Source of the DNA: Streptomyces cellostaticus
GTDB lineage: Bacteria > Actinomycetota > Actinomycetes > Streptomycetales > Streptomycetaceae
Direction of reading: 5' to 3'
NCBI RefSeq assembly: GCF_001513965.1
Contig: NZ_KQ948015.1
Span: forward strand, 365,633 to 429,632
DNA length: 64,000 nucleotides
In this document: piece by piece, positions 8,835 through 16,201 of the stretch
Position numbering within the stretch: position 1 is the stretch's first letter
Layout: each line of letters starts with the position of its first letter
The notes under the pieces: generated by a model
What the model saw: the letters and a program-made list of their open reading frames with translations, nothing else
Told to the model about the DNA's origin: nothing
Databases searched by the model: none
Position numbers and translations under genes: made by a program

Positions 8835-8868
8835 CACGGCCCCACCGGAGGGTTCCGGCGGGGCCGTG
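8835..8868 (-). terminator. Terminator after the exporter operon
   Basis: Arms of 15 nt (8835-8849 and 8854-8868) pair with one mismatch around a 4-nt loop, giving a very GC-rich hairpin 11 nt beyond the tagH-like stop codon. No clear T-run follows, as is common for Streptomyces terminators. It separates the exporter transcript from the hopanoid operon. Confidence 0.75.
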
Positions 8869-8879
8869 GCCGAAACGGG

Positions 8880-9668
8880 TCACTTGCCCGTGAACTTCTC
8901 GTACTCCTTCAGGACCTCTTCGGTGGGTCCGTCCATACGCAGTTCCCCGCGCTCCAGCCACAGGACGCGGTCGCAGGTGTCGCGGATGGACTTGTTGTTG
9001 TGGCTGACCAGAAACACCGTTCCGGCCTCCTTGCGCAGCTCCCGGATGCGTTCCTCGGAGCGCTTTTGGAACTTGCGGTCACCGGTGGCGAGGGCCTCGT
9101 CGATCATGAGGACGTCGTGGTCCTTGGCGGCGGCGATGGAGAAGCGCAGCCGGGCGGCCATGCCGGAGGAGTACGTCCGCATCGGCAGCGTGATGAAGTC
9201 GCCCTTCTCGTTGATCCCGGAGAAGTCGACGATGTCCTGGTAACGCTCCTTGACCTGCTCGCGGGACATGCCCATGGCGAGGCCGCCGAGGATGACGTTC
9301 CGCTCGCCGGTCAGGTCGTTCATCAGGGCCGCGTTGACGCCCAGCAGCGAGGGCTGGCCGTCGGTGTAGACCTTGCCCTTCTCGGCGGGCAGCAGACCGG
9401 CGATGGCGCGCAGCAGCGTGGACTTTCCGGAGCCGTTGGAGCCGATCAGGCCGATGGCCTCACCGCGGTAGGCGACGAAGGACACTCCGCGCACGGCGTG
9501 CACCTTGCGCACGCCCCGCGCCGCGTCGTCGGAGCCTCGTTTGAGGATGCGGCTGAGGGCGGCCGTCGCGCTGCCCTTGCCGGTCTTGGCTCCGTTGACC
9601 CGGTAGACGATGTGCAGGTCGTCCGCGATGACCGTCGGGCGTAGATCCTTGGTGCTCTGCTCAGCCAC
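8880..9668 (-). CDS. ABC exporter ATPase, TagH-like (polysaccharide/teichoic-acid type)
   Basis: This 262-aa ATPase would energise export of a lipid-linked surface polymer. Walker A is GSNGSGKST at residues 76-84, the signature is YSSGMAARLRF and Walker B ends MIDEALATGD, all typical of the TagH/Wzt/KpsT branch of ABC exporters. It lacks the extra C-terminal domain that some Wzt proteins use to recognise the substrate. The GTG start at 9668 lies inside the end of the permease gene (8-nt overlap), so the pair is co-translated. It is the last gene of the operon and is followed by a strong hairpin. Confidence 0.93.
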   Translation of the reverse strand: MAEQSTKDLRPTVIADDLHIVYRVNGAKTGKGSATAALSRILKRGSDDAARGVRKVHAVRGVSFVAYRGEAIGLIGSNGSGKSTLLRAIAGLLPAEKGKVYTDGQPSLLGVNAALMNDLTGERNVILGGLAMGMSREQVKERYQDIVDFSGINEKGDFITLPMRTYSSGMAARLRFSIAAAKDHDVLMIDEALATGDRKFQKRSEERIRELRKEAGTVFLVSHNNKSIRDTCDRVLWLERGELRMDGPTEEVLKEYEKFTGK

Positions 9669-10590
9669 GGCCGTACCTCTCCTCCGCCTTCCAGAAGTAC
9701 ACGAAGCCGCCGGCGAAGACGACCACGGCCCAGAACAGGGCGATGGCCCACACGTGCGGCGGCAGGTTCGAGGCGCCGTACCCGTCGATCAGCGCGAAGC
9801 GCATCAGGTCCATGAAGATGGCGGCCGGGTTGACCTGGAGCAGCCGCACCGCCAGCTCCGAACGCCCCTCCATCATCGTGTTGATGGAGAACATGACGCC
9901 GGACGTGTACATCCAGGTGCGCAGGATGAACGGCATCAGCTGGGCGAGGTCCGGCGTCTTGGCGCCCATGCGGGCCACGATCAGCGCGAGACCGGTGTTG
10001 AACAGGAACTGCAGCGCCAGGACCGGGACGATCAGCAGCCAGGAGACGCTCGGGTAGCTGCCGAAGCCGATCGCGACGACGAACAGCACGATCATCGAGA
10101 AGAGCAGCTGCTGGAGCTGCTGGAGCGAGAAGGAGACCGGCAGCGCGGCGCGCGGGAAGTGCAGGGCCCGCACGAGGCCGAGGTTGCCGGAGATGGCGCG
10201 GACGCCCGTCATGACCGAGCTCTGCGTGAAGGTGAAGACGAACACGCCCGTCACCAGGAACGGGATGTACACGTCCTTGGACATGCCCCGGCTCGCGTGC
10301 AGGATGACGCCGAAGATGAAGTAGTACACGCCCGCGTTCAGCAGCGGCGTCGCCACCTGCCAGAGCTGGCCGAGCTTGGCCTGGCTGTACTGCGCCGTCA
10401 GCTTCGCCTGGGAGAAGGCGAGGATGAAGTGGCGCCGCCCCCACAGCTGACGGACGTACTCGACGAGGGAGGGCCGGGCACCGCTCACGGCGAGCCCGTA
10501 CTTGGCGGCGAGCTGCGCCGCCGTCAGTCCCTCGTCGGGTGACGGGGCCGCGGTCACCGCGACACCGCCGTCGTGCGTTGTCTCACTCAC
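9661..10590 (-). CDS. ABC exporter permease, TagG-like
   Basis: This 309-aa ABC-2 type integral membrane protein has about six hydrophobic segments, with a cytoplasmic N-terminal region of about 60 residues before the first (segments near LLNAGVYYFIFGVIL, IPFLVTGVFVFTFT, LLFSMIVLFVVAIGF, LLIVPVLALQFLF and the C-terminal VWAIALFWAVVVFAGG). It pairs with the ATPase that follows. This branch exports lipid-linked O-antigen, teichoic acid or arabinogalactan precursors across the cytoplasmic membrane. The start is a GTG at 10590 without a strong ribosome binding site; 112 nt separate it from the glycosyltransferase gene, so it might also have its own promoter. Confidence 0.92.
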   Translation of the reverse strand: MSETTHDGGVAVTAAPSPDEGLTAAQLAAKYGLAVSGARPSLVEYVRQLWGRRHFILAFSQAKLTAQYSQAKLGQLWQVATPLLNAGVYYFIFGVILHASRGMSKDVYIPFLVTGVFVFTFTQSSVMTGVRAISGNLGLVRALHFPRAALPVSFSLQQLQQLLFSMIVLFVVAIGFGSYPSVSWLLIVPVLALQFLFNTGLALIVARMGAKTPDLAQLMPFILRTWMYTSGVMFSINTMMEGRSELAVRLLQVNPAAIFMDLMRFALIDGYGASNLPPHVWAIALFWAVVVFAGGFVYFWKAEERYGRG

Positions 10591-10702
10591 AGAAGGAAGC
10601 TTTCGTCTTCGAGTGCGTCATGTGCATCGTGTTCGTCGTTCGCGTGCGTCGAGTCCGTCCTCGGGCTCGCCCGGACCGCGCGGCCCCGCACCGTCGAGCT
10701 TG

Positions 10703-11584
10703 TCAGATGACCGGGGGCCGGCCCAGTCGGGTCAGCCGCCACACCGTACGCCAGCGCATCGGGCGACGGGGGCCGCACGGAGTGGTCCAGCCCTCCTTGA
10801 AGCCGCCGAACCAGGCCTTCAGGGCCGGTCCCGAGGGGCGGCGCAGCAGGGTGAGCAGCAGCCAGACGCCGAGGTAGACGGGGACGAGGATCACGGGGAG
10901 GTTGCGGCGGGCCAGCCAGACCCGGTTGCGGGCGACCATGCGGTGGTACACCGCGTGCCGCGAGGGCGCGGTCGTCGGGTGGTACAGCACCATGTCGGAC
11001 CGGTAGTCGATCATCCAGCCCGCGTCGAGGGCCCGCCAGGCCAGGTCGGTTTCCTCGTGGGCGTAGAAGAAGTCGTCCGGGAGTACGCCGGCTTCGGCGA
11101 AGACCCGGGTGCGGACGGCGTTGGCGCCGCCGAGGAAGGTGGTGACCCGGGAGGAACGCATCGGGTCGGCGGCGCGCAGCCTCGGCACGTGCCGGCGCTG
11201 GGTCTCGCCCGTGTCCGGGTCGGCGATGCGGAAGCTGATGATGCCGAGCTTCGGGTCGGCCTCGAACGCCTGACGGCACAGCTCGGCGGTGTCGTCGCGG
11301 GCGAGCAGGCCGTCGTCGTCGAGGAAGAGCAGTATGTCGACGTCGCGGCCGCTGGGCCCGAAGGCCTCTATACCGACGTTGCGACCGCCGGGGATGCCCA
11401 GGTTCTCGGGCAGTTCCACGGTCCGTACGACCGACGAGAACTCGGTGACGTCCGGGACGGGCGAGCCGTTGCCGACGACGACCACCTGGACCGGGTCGCC
11501 GTCCTGCTTGGCGACCGAGTCGAGCAGGGCTCGCAGTTCCTCGGGCCGGTTGCCCATGGTGATGATGACCGCGCCGACCTTCAT
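10703..11584 (-). CDS. GT2 glycosyltransferase (rhamnosyltransferase-like)
   Basis: This 293-aa family 2 glycosyltransferase starts with the nucleotide-sugar-binding fold MKVGAVIITMGNRPEEL, carries the metal-binding acidic motif FLDDDG (residues 87-92) and the acceptor-side HEETDLAWR segment. A hydrophobic stretch near the C terminus (PVILVPVYLGVWLLLTLL) suggests membrane attachment. It resembles the WbbL/rhamnosyltransferase branch, but the donor sugar cannot be read from sequence. The ATG at 11584 has a GAGGTGAG site and begins 5 nt after the CDP-alcohol transferase stop; a reading of 421 aa from further upstream was rejected. It probably decorates or starts the product exported by the ABC pair. 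Confidence 0.9.
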   Translation of the reverse strand: MKVGAVIITMGNRPEELRALLDSVAKQDGDPVQVVVVGNGSPVPDVTEFSSVVRTVELPENLGIPGGRNVGIEAFGPSGRDVDILLFLDDDGLLARDDTAELCRQAFEADPKLGIISFRIADPDTGETQRRHVPRLRAADPMRSSRVTTFLGGANAVRTRVFAEAGVLPDDFFYAHEETDLAWRALDAGWMIDYRSDMVLYHPTTAPSRHAVYHRMVARNRVWLARRNLPVILVPVYLGVWLLLTLLRRPSGPALKAWFGGFKEGWTTPCGPRRPMRWRTVWRLTRLGRPPVI

Positions 11585-11589
11585 GCCGC

Positions 11590-12369
11590 TCACCTCAGCC
11601 TGCTCGAGGCAAGGATGGACACCAGGTGCAGCAGGGTCTGCAGCAGGGCGATGCCGGCGAGGACGGCGGTGCCGAGCCGGGTGAAGAACAGGTCGCCGCG
11701 CGCCTGGTCCGCGATCGCGAGGACCAGGATCAGCAGCGAGGCCTCGATGCCGAGGATGAGCCGGTGGAACTTGAGGGCTGCGGCGGCCCGGCGGGCCAGT
11801 GCCATGCCGGAGGAGCGCGGCTCGGACGCCGCCTCCTTGACCGGCTCCATGCCGGCCTGGTGCCGGGCGACGCCGACGAGGTCGGTCTCGGCCTTGATCA
11901 GGATCGCGCCGAGGGCGGCGAGGGTGCCGAGGAAGGCCCACAGCCAGTCGATGCGCCCGCTGCCCCACAGGTCGGCGGCGCGCAGGCCGAGGCCGACCAG
12001 GACGGCCGCGTCGGTCAGGTAGGCGCCGACCCGGTCCAGGTAGACCCCGCCGAGCGAGTACTGCTTCTTCCAGCGGGCGATCTCGCCGTCGACGCAGTCC
12101 AGCAGCAGGTACAGCTGGGTGGCGACCACGCCGAGCACGGCGCCCGGGATCCCCGGCACCAGCAGGGCCGGGGCCGCGAGCACACCGCAGACGGTCATCA
12201 GGTACGTGAGCTGGTTGGGCGTGACCTTGGTGTTCACCAGGTAGCGGTCGACGCGCAGGGACACCTCGCGCATGTAGAGGCGTCCCGCCCAGTGCTCACC
12301 GCTGCGCCGGTCCTTCACCCCGGCGGGGTGGACGACCGGACGGAGTTCAGCTACCGATGGCCTTGACAT
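11590..12369 (-). CDS. CDP-alcohol phosphotransferase, membrane protein with altered last aspartate
   Basis: This 259-aa multi-pass protein belongs to the CDP-alcohol phosphatidyltransferase family, which transfers a phospho-alcohol from a CDP donor to an acceptor hydroxyl. The signature DxxDGxxARx8Gx3Dx3D is seen as D91, D94, G95, A98, R99, G108 and D112, but the final Asp, usually the general base, is Ala at 116. The second family member in the operon has all four aspartates. Either this protein uses another base, or it is catalytically weakened. The ATG start overlaps the end of the dehydrogenase gene by 23 nt; a GTG 17 codons in is possible. Donor and acceptor are unknown. Confidence 0.87.
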   Translation of the reverse strand: MSRPSVAELRPVVHPAGVKDRRSGEHWAGRLYMREVSLRVDRYLVNTKVTPNQLTYLMTVCGVLAAPALLVPGIPGAVLGVVATQLYLLLDCVDGEIARWKKQYSLGGVYLDRVGAYLTDAAVLVGLGLRAADLWGSGRIDWLWAFLGTLAALGAILIKAETDLVGVARHQAGMEPVKEAASEPRSSGMALARRAAAALKFHRLILGIEASLLILVLAIADQARGDLFFTRLGTAVLAGIALLQTLLHLVSILASSRLR

Positions 12370-13408
12370 AGTCGGCGTAGATGTCCTTGATCTGGTTCGT
12401 CTTGAGGTCGAGATGTTCGATGATCGTGTAGCGGCCGGGCCTGGTCTCCGGGGCGAACTCCACGGCGCGGACGAACTCGTCCACCGTGAAGCCGATCTCC
12501 TCCGGCAGCACCGGAAGCCCGTGCCGGCGCAGCACCTCGGCCATGAACGCCGACTCCTCGTGCGCTCCGCGCAGGTACATCGCGAAGGCGGCGCCGAGCC
12601 CGCACTGCTCGCCGTGGCTTGCGGCGCGCTTGGGGAAGAGCAGGTCGAAGGCGTGGTTGATCTCGTGGCAGGCGCCGGAGGACGGGCGGGAGTCGCCCGA
12701 CACCGACATGGCGATGCCGGTCAGGACCAGCGCCTCGGCCAGGACCTGCAGGAAGGCGTCGTCGCCGACGCCGCCGGGGTGCCGGAGCACCGCCTCGCCC
12801 GCCTGGCGCGCCATCGCGGCGGCCAGGCCGTCGACCTTCTCGCCGTTGACGCGGTGGGACAGCTCCCAGTCCGCGACCGCGGAGATGTTGGAGATGGCGT
12901 CACCGATGCCGGAACGCACGAAGCGGACCGGCGCCTCACGAATCACGTCGAGGTCGATGACGACGGCGATCGGGTTCGGCACGCCGTACGAGCCGCGGCC
13001 CGCGTCGTTGTCGAGGGTCGCGACCGGCGAGCACAGGCCGTCGTGCGCGAGGTTGGTGGCGACGGCGACCAGGGGGAGGCCGACGCGTGCCGACGCGAAC
13101 TTGGCACAGTCGATGATCTTGCCGCCGCCGAGGCCCACCACGGCGTCGTAGTGGCCGGCCTTTATGTCGCCGGCCAGCCGCACGGCGTCGTCGATGGTGC
13201 CGCCGCCCACCTCGAACCAGGTGGCACCCGGCAGACTCGGTGCGAGCCGGTCCCGGAGCCGGGCACCGGAGCCGCCGCTGACGGCGACGGCGAGCTTGCC
13301 GGAGTGCGAGATGCGCTCGTCGGCGAGCACGCCCGCCAGGTCGTCCAGGGCACCCGGGCGGATGTCCACGACGACCGGCGACGGGATGAGCCGGGTCAGT
13401 ACTGGCAC
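12347..13408 (-). CDS. sn-glycerol-1-phosphate dehydrogenase (EgsA/AraM family)
   Basis: This 353-aa member of the iron-containing/polyol dehydrogenase superfamily resembles G1P dehydrogenases, which reduce dihydroxyacetone phosphate to sn-glycerol-1-phosphate, the enantiomer found in archaeal lipids. Visible features are the NAD(P) site GLGGGKIID (residues 92-100), the NLAHDGLCSP substrate segment, and the metal-ligand regions RSGIGDAISN, SSGACHEINHAFD and HGEQCGLG. It starts with GTG at 13408 and overlaps the cytidylyltransferase gene by 13 nt. The context (cytidylyltransferase, two CDP-alcohol transferases, exporter) suggests G1P becomes a building block of a surface lipid or polymer. A related use as a different polyol-phosphate dehydrogenase cannot be excluded. 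Confidence 0.87.
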   Translation of the reverse strand: MPVLTRLIPSPVVVDIRPGALDDLAGVLADERISHSGKLAVAVSGGSGARLRDRLAPSLPGATWFEVGGGTIDDAVRLAGDIKAGHYDAVVGLGGGKIIDCAKFASARVGLPLVAVATNLAHDGLCSPVATLDNDAGRGSYGVPNPIAVVIDLDVIREAPVRFVRSGIGDAISNISAVADWELSHRVNGEKVDGLAAAMARQAGEAVLRHPGGVGDDAFLQVLAEALVLTGIAMSVSGDSRPSSGACHEINHAFDLLFPKRAASHGEQCGLGAAFAMYLRGAHEESAFMAEVLRRHGLPVLPEEIGFTVDEFVRAVEFAPETRPGRYTIIEHLDLKTNQIKDIYADYVKAIGS

Positions 13409-14148
13409 GCGATCTCACGTCCCTTGGCGAGGTCGTCGTGGTTGTCGATCTCGACCCACTTGACGTCGCCGATCGGCGCCACGTCGATCCGGAAGCCGCG
13501 GTTGACCAGCTCCTGGTAGCCGTGCTCGTAGAACTGCTGCGGGTCGGTCTCCCAGACCGTCTTCAGCGCGTCGGCGAGCTCGGGGGCGGCGTCGCCCTCG
13601 ATGAGGGTCACGCCGATGTACTCGCCGGTGGCCTCGGCGGGGTCCATCAGCTTGGTGATCTTTGTCATGCCCTTTTCGGGGTCGACGACGACCTTCATCT
13701 CCTCGTCGGCCAGGTTCTTCACCGTGTCCAGAGCGAGAATGATCTTCTTGCCCTCGCCGCGGGCGGCGAGCAGCGTCTTCTCGACGGAGACCGGGTGGAC
13801 GGTGTCGCCGTTGGCGAGGATCACGCCGTCCTTGAGGGCGTCACGGCCGCACCACAGGGAGTAGGCGTTGTTCCACTCCTCGGCCTTGTCGTTGTCGATG
13901 AGGGTGAGCTTGAGGCCGTACTTCGCCTCCAGGGCCGCCTTGCGCTCGTACACGGCCTCCTTGCGGTAGCCGACGATGACCGCGACCTCGGTCAGACCGA
14001 TCTCGGCGAAGTTGCCGAGGGTGAGGTCGAGCACAGTGATCGAGTCCTCTATGCCCGCGGGGCCCACTGGCACCAGAGCCTTGGGAAGGCTGTCGGTGTA
14101 GGGGCGCAGACGCCGTCCGGCGCCGGCCGCCAGCACAAGGCCGATCAT
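13396..14148 (-). CDS. Sugar/alcohol-phosphate nucleotidyltransferase, LicC-like (CTP type)
   Basis: This 250-aa nucleotidyltransferase of the GT-A-like fold carries the pyrophosphorylase signature LAAGAGRRLRPYTDSLPKAL (residues 6-25), a metal-binding NGDT motif at about 114 and a C-terminal VEIDNHDDL metal site. The internal segment NNAYSLWCGRDAL is typical of the phosphocholine cytidylyltransferase (LicC) family, so the product is probably a CDP-activated alcohol phosphate. With a G1P dehydrogenase next door, CDP-glycerol from G1P is a reasonable guess, not a demonstrated one. The ATG has an AAGGAGA site and overlaps the upstream stop (ATGA). Confidence 0.88.
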   Translation of the reverse strand: MIGLVLAAGAGRRLRPYTDSLPKALVPVGPAGIEDSITVLDLTLGNFAEIGLTEVAVIVGYRKEAVYERKAALEAKYGLKLTLIDNDKAEEWNNAYSLWCGRDALKDGVILANGDTVHPVSVEKTLLAARGEGKKIILALDTVKNLADEEMKVVVDPEKGMTKITKLMDPAEATGEYIGVTLIEGDAAPELADALKTVWETDPQQFYEHGYQELVNRGFRIDVAPIGDVKWVEIDNHDDLAKGREIACQY

Positions 14149-15923
14149 GCGGTTTCTCCTTCGTCGTGTACGGCGGGTGCCCCGGAGGACACCCAGAAGC
14201 GGATGCTCTCGACGAGCACCACCAGGGCGACGGCCACGGCGAGAGCCGTGAGCGCGACCTTGAACTGCGAAGCGGTGAGCAGCGCGGCCAGCAAGGTGAC
14301 GAGCAGCGTCCGCCCTTCCTGCCCCCCGATGGCGCGCACCAGCCAGGCCGGCGGCGCTCCGGCGTCGCCGCGGATGCGGTACACCGTGTCGTAGTGATGG
14401 TAGGCGACGGCGGCCACCAGGCCGAAAGCCGCAGGAAGGGCCCCGTTTACCCCTGCTTTACTCGCGAGGACGAGGACGGTGCCGTACTCGGCGGCGCGGA
14501 ACAGCGGCGGGACCAGCCAGTCGAGGGCGCCCTTGAGCGGGCGGCACAGCGCCCAGCCGGAGGCGGCCGCGTAGACGGCGGCGCCCACGACAGGTTCCCC
14601 GACGAAGAGGTTCACGGCGAGGACGGTCACACCCCCGAGCGCGACCAGGATCGGGGCACCGGGGCGGACGCGTGTGAGACGGACCACGAAGGCGGCGACC
14701 GGGCCGTTGTCGGCGAGGTCCGCCAGCGCCCGGGCCGCCCGGTCGGTGCGCTCGGCCTTGCGGGTCACCGAGCGCAGCACGCGGCCCGCCGTGGTGTACG
14801 TCGCCGCGAAGGCGCAGCCGACGAGCAGCACGTAGAAGGTGATACGGGGGGTGGTGGCCGCGGTGAGGACGGCTATCAGCGCCCACCGCTCACCGATGGG
14901 CAGGACTATCATCCGGCGCACCCAGACCGTCCAGCCGACGCTGTCCAGCTTGCCGGAGAGGGCCGCGGTGGGGCTGGTGTTGGCGGTGGCGTCGTGGTTG
15001 GCCTCGTTGAACGAGAAGTCGACCACATGCCGGCAGGTCTGCAGGACCATCGCGCCGAGCGCGAGGGCCCACACGTCGTCGCCGCCACGGGCCGCACCGA
15101 GGGCGAGGCCCGCGTAATAGGCGTACTCCTTGGCCCGGTCGAAGGTGGCGTCCAGCCAGGCACCGAGCGTGGAGTACTTGAGGGCGTAGCGGGCGAGCTG
15201 GCCGTCGGTGCAGTCCAGGACGAACGAGGCGATCAGCAGCACGCCGGCCGCGATGAAACCGCCCCGGGTACCCGTCGCCGCGCAGCCCGCCGCGATCAGG
15301 GCGGTGAGCAGCGAGGCCGTGGTGACCTGGTTGGGGGTCAGGCCCCGGCGGGCGCACCAGCGGGCGATGTAGCGCGAGTACGGGCTGATGAAGAACGTGG
15401 TGAAGAAGCCGTCGCGGGACTTCACGGCCGACCTCAGGCGTACGGCCTCGTCGTCGACGGCGGCGACGGCCTGCCGGGCCTCGTTGCGGGCCTGCGGGTC
15501 GGCCGGGACGGCGGCGACCAGGCTGCCCAGCTCGGGCCGGTGGACCGTGCTGCCGTCGGCGTCGAGGGCGGTGACGATGCGGTCGGCGACGCTGTCGACG
15601 GCCACCGCCGTGCCGCCGCCGGCGGAGGTCTCGCGGGCCAGGGCCCGGGTCAGCGCCGGCCGGGCGGCCGGCTGGGCGGTGACGGCGCCGGGGACGGCGG
15701 CGAGCTCGAAGCGCGGGTCGGTGAGGCCGAGCCGCAGGGCGTGCAGGTGGCCGACGAAGCGGGCGTCGACCAGGGCCACGCGCCGGTCGGCGGGGACCGC
15801 CGCGAGCAGGGTCTCCGCCTCGGCGGCGTCGGTGGCCATGCGCACGTCGAAGCCGAGGGACCGCAGATCGTTCTCGAGCGACGATCCGGGGACCGGCTGA
15901 CCGGTGACGATGGCGGTCGGCAA
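14145..15923 (-). CDS. CDP-alcohol phosphotransferase with N-terminal extra domain and DUF5941-like tail
   Basis: This 592-aa membrane protein has three parts: residues 1 to about 170 are soluble and resemble a degenerate nucleotidyltransferase-like or unknown domain; residues about 180-400 are a CDP-alcohol phosphotransferase with the full signature (D237, D240, G241, A244, R245, G254, D258, D262); and a C-terminal hydrophobic region is of the type I know as DUF5941. This layout recalls the fused inositol-phosphate cytidylyltransferase/DIPP synthases, but no intact nucleotidyltransferase motif is visible in the N-terminal part. The start is TTG at 15923: it has a GGGAG site 9 nt upstream and an in-frame stop closes the frame just before. 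It is the first gene of the operon. Confidence 0.85.
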   Translation of the reverse strand: MPTAIVTGQPVPGSSLENDLRSLGFDVRMATDAAEAETLLAAVPADRRVALVDARFVGHLHALRLGLTDPRFELAAVPGAVTAQPAARPALTRALARETSAGGGTAVAVDSVADRIVTALDADGSTVHRPELGSLVAAVPADPQARNEARQAVAAVDDEAVRLRSAVKSRDGFFTTFFISPYSRYIARWCARRGLTPNQVTTASLLTALIAAGCAATGTRGGFIAAGVLLIASFVLDCTDGQLARYALKYSTLGAWLDATFDRAKEYAYYAGLALGAARGGDDVWALALGAMVLQTCRHVVDFSFNEANHDATANTSPTAALSGKLDSVGWTVWVRRMIVLPIGERWALIAVLTAATTPRITFYVLLVGCAFAATYTTAGRVLRSVTRKAERTDRAARALADLADNGPVAAFVVRLTRVRPGAPILVALGGVTVLAVNLFVGEPVVGAAVYAAASGWALCRPLKGALDWLVPPLFRAAEYGTVLVLASKAGVNGALPAAFGLVAAVAYHHYDTVYRIRGDAGAPPAWLVRAIGGQEGRTLLVTLLAALLTASQFKVALTALAVAVALVVLVESIRFWVSSGAPAVHDEGETA

Positions 15924-16042
15924 CCGAACTCACTCCCTGGGTGCCGGCGCATCGGCGCCGGTCTTCTGCGTGGTGGGGGCGCCCTTGCCTGTGGCACCCG
16001 GGCGGCATGTCGGCGAAGGCTATCGGATGGGCTCGAGCCCCT

Positions 16043-16064
16043 GTTCACCGGCCGTTCACGGGCC
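16043..16064 (+). promoter_or_regulatory. PHO-box-like direct repeat between divergent operons
   Basis: Two adjacent 11-nt units, GTTCACCGGCC and GTTCACGGGCC, match the layout of the Streptomyces PhoP box, which is built from 11-nt direct repeats beginning GTTCA. It lies 120 nt from the start of the glycerol-1-phosphate/exporter operon (minus strand) and 138 nt from galE (plus strand), so it could serve either. PhoP is known to control phosphate-containing wall polymers in Streptomyces, which fits the neighbour. The match is by eye only. Confidence 0.45.
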
Positions 16065-16201
16065 GGCCCACGGGGAGCTGCCCCGGCCTCTGCCGCGATC
16101 ATCATCGGGGATCCGGGGCCCGCCTCACAAACCGTGGTCGCAGATGCGGGCATCCCCCGGCATCACGGACAGCATGCCGGGGCGGCATAGGGTGGGCGAC
16201 C

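Larger units (their letters stand above)
8584..8879. other. Intergenic region upstream of the hopanoid operon
   Basis: This stretch of about 300 nt separates the 5' end of the hopanoid operon from the 3' end of the exporter operon. Both are on the minus strand. It is less GC-rich than its surroundings between 8584 and 8815. It holds a perfect 12-bp palindrome at 8725-8736 and the terminator of the exporter operon at 8835-8868. I see no convincing ORF. The hopanoid promoter must lie here, but I could not pick a clear -35/-10 pair. Confidence 0.6.
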
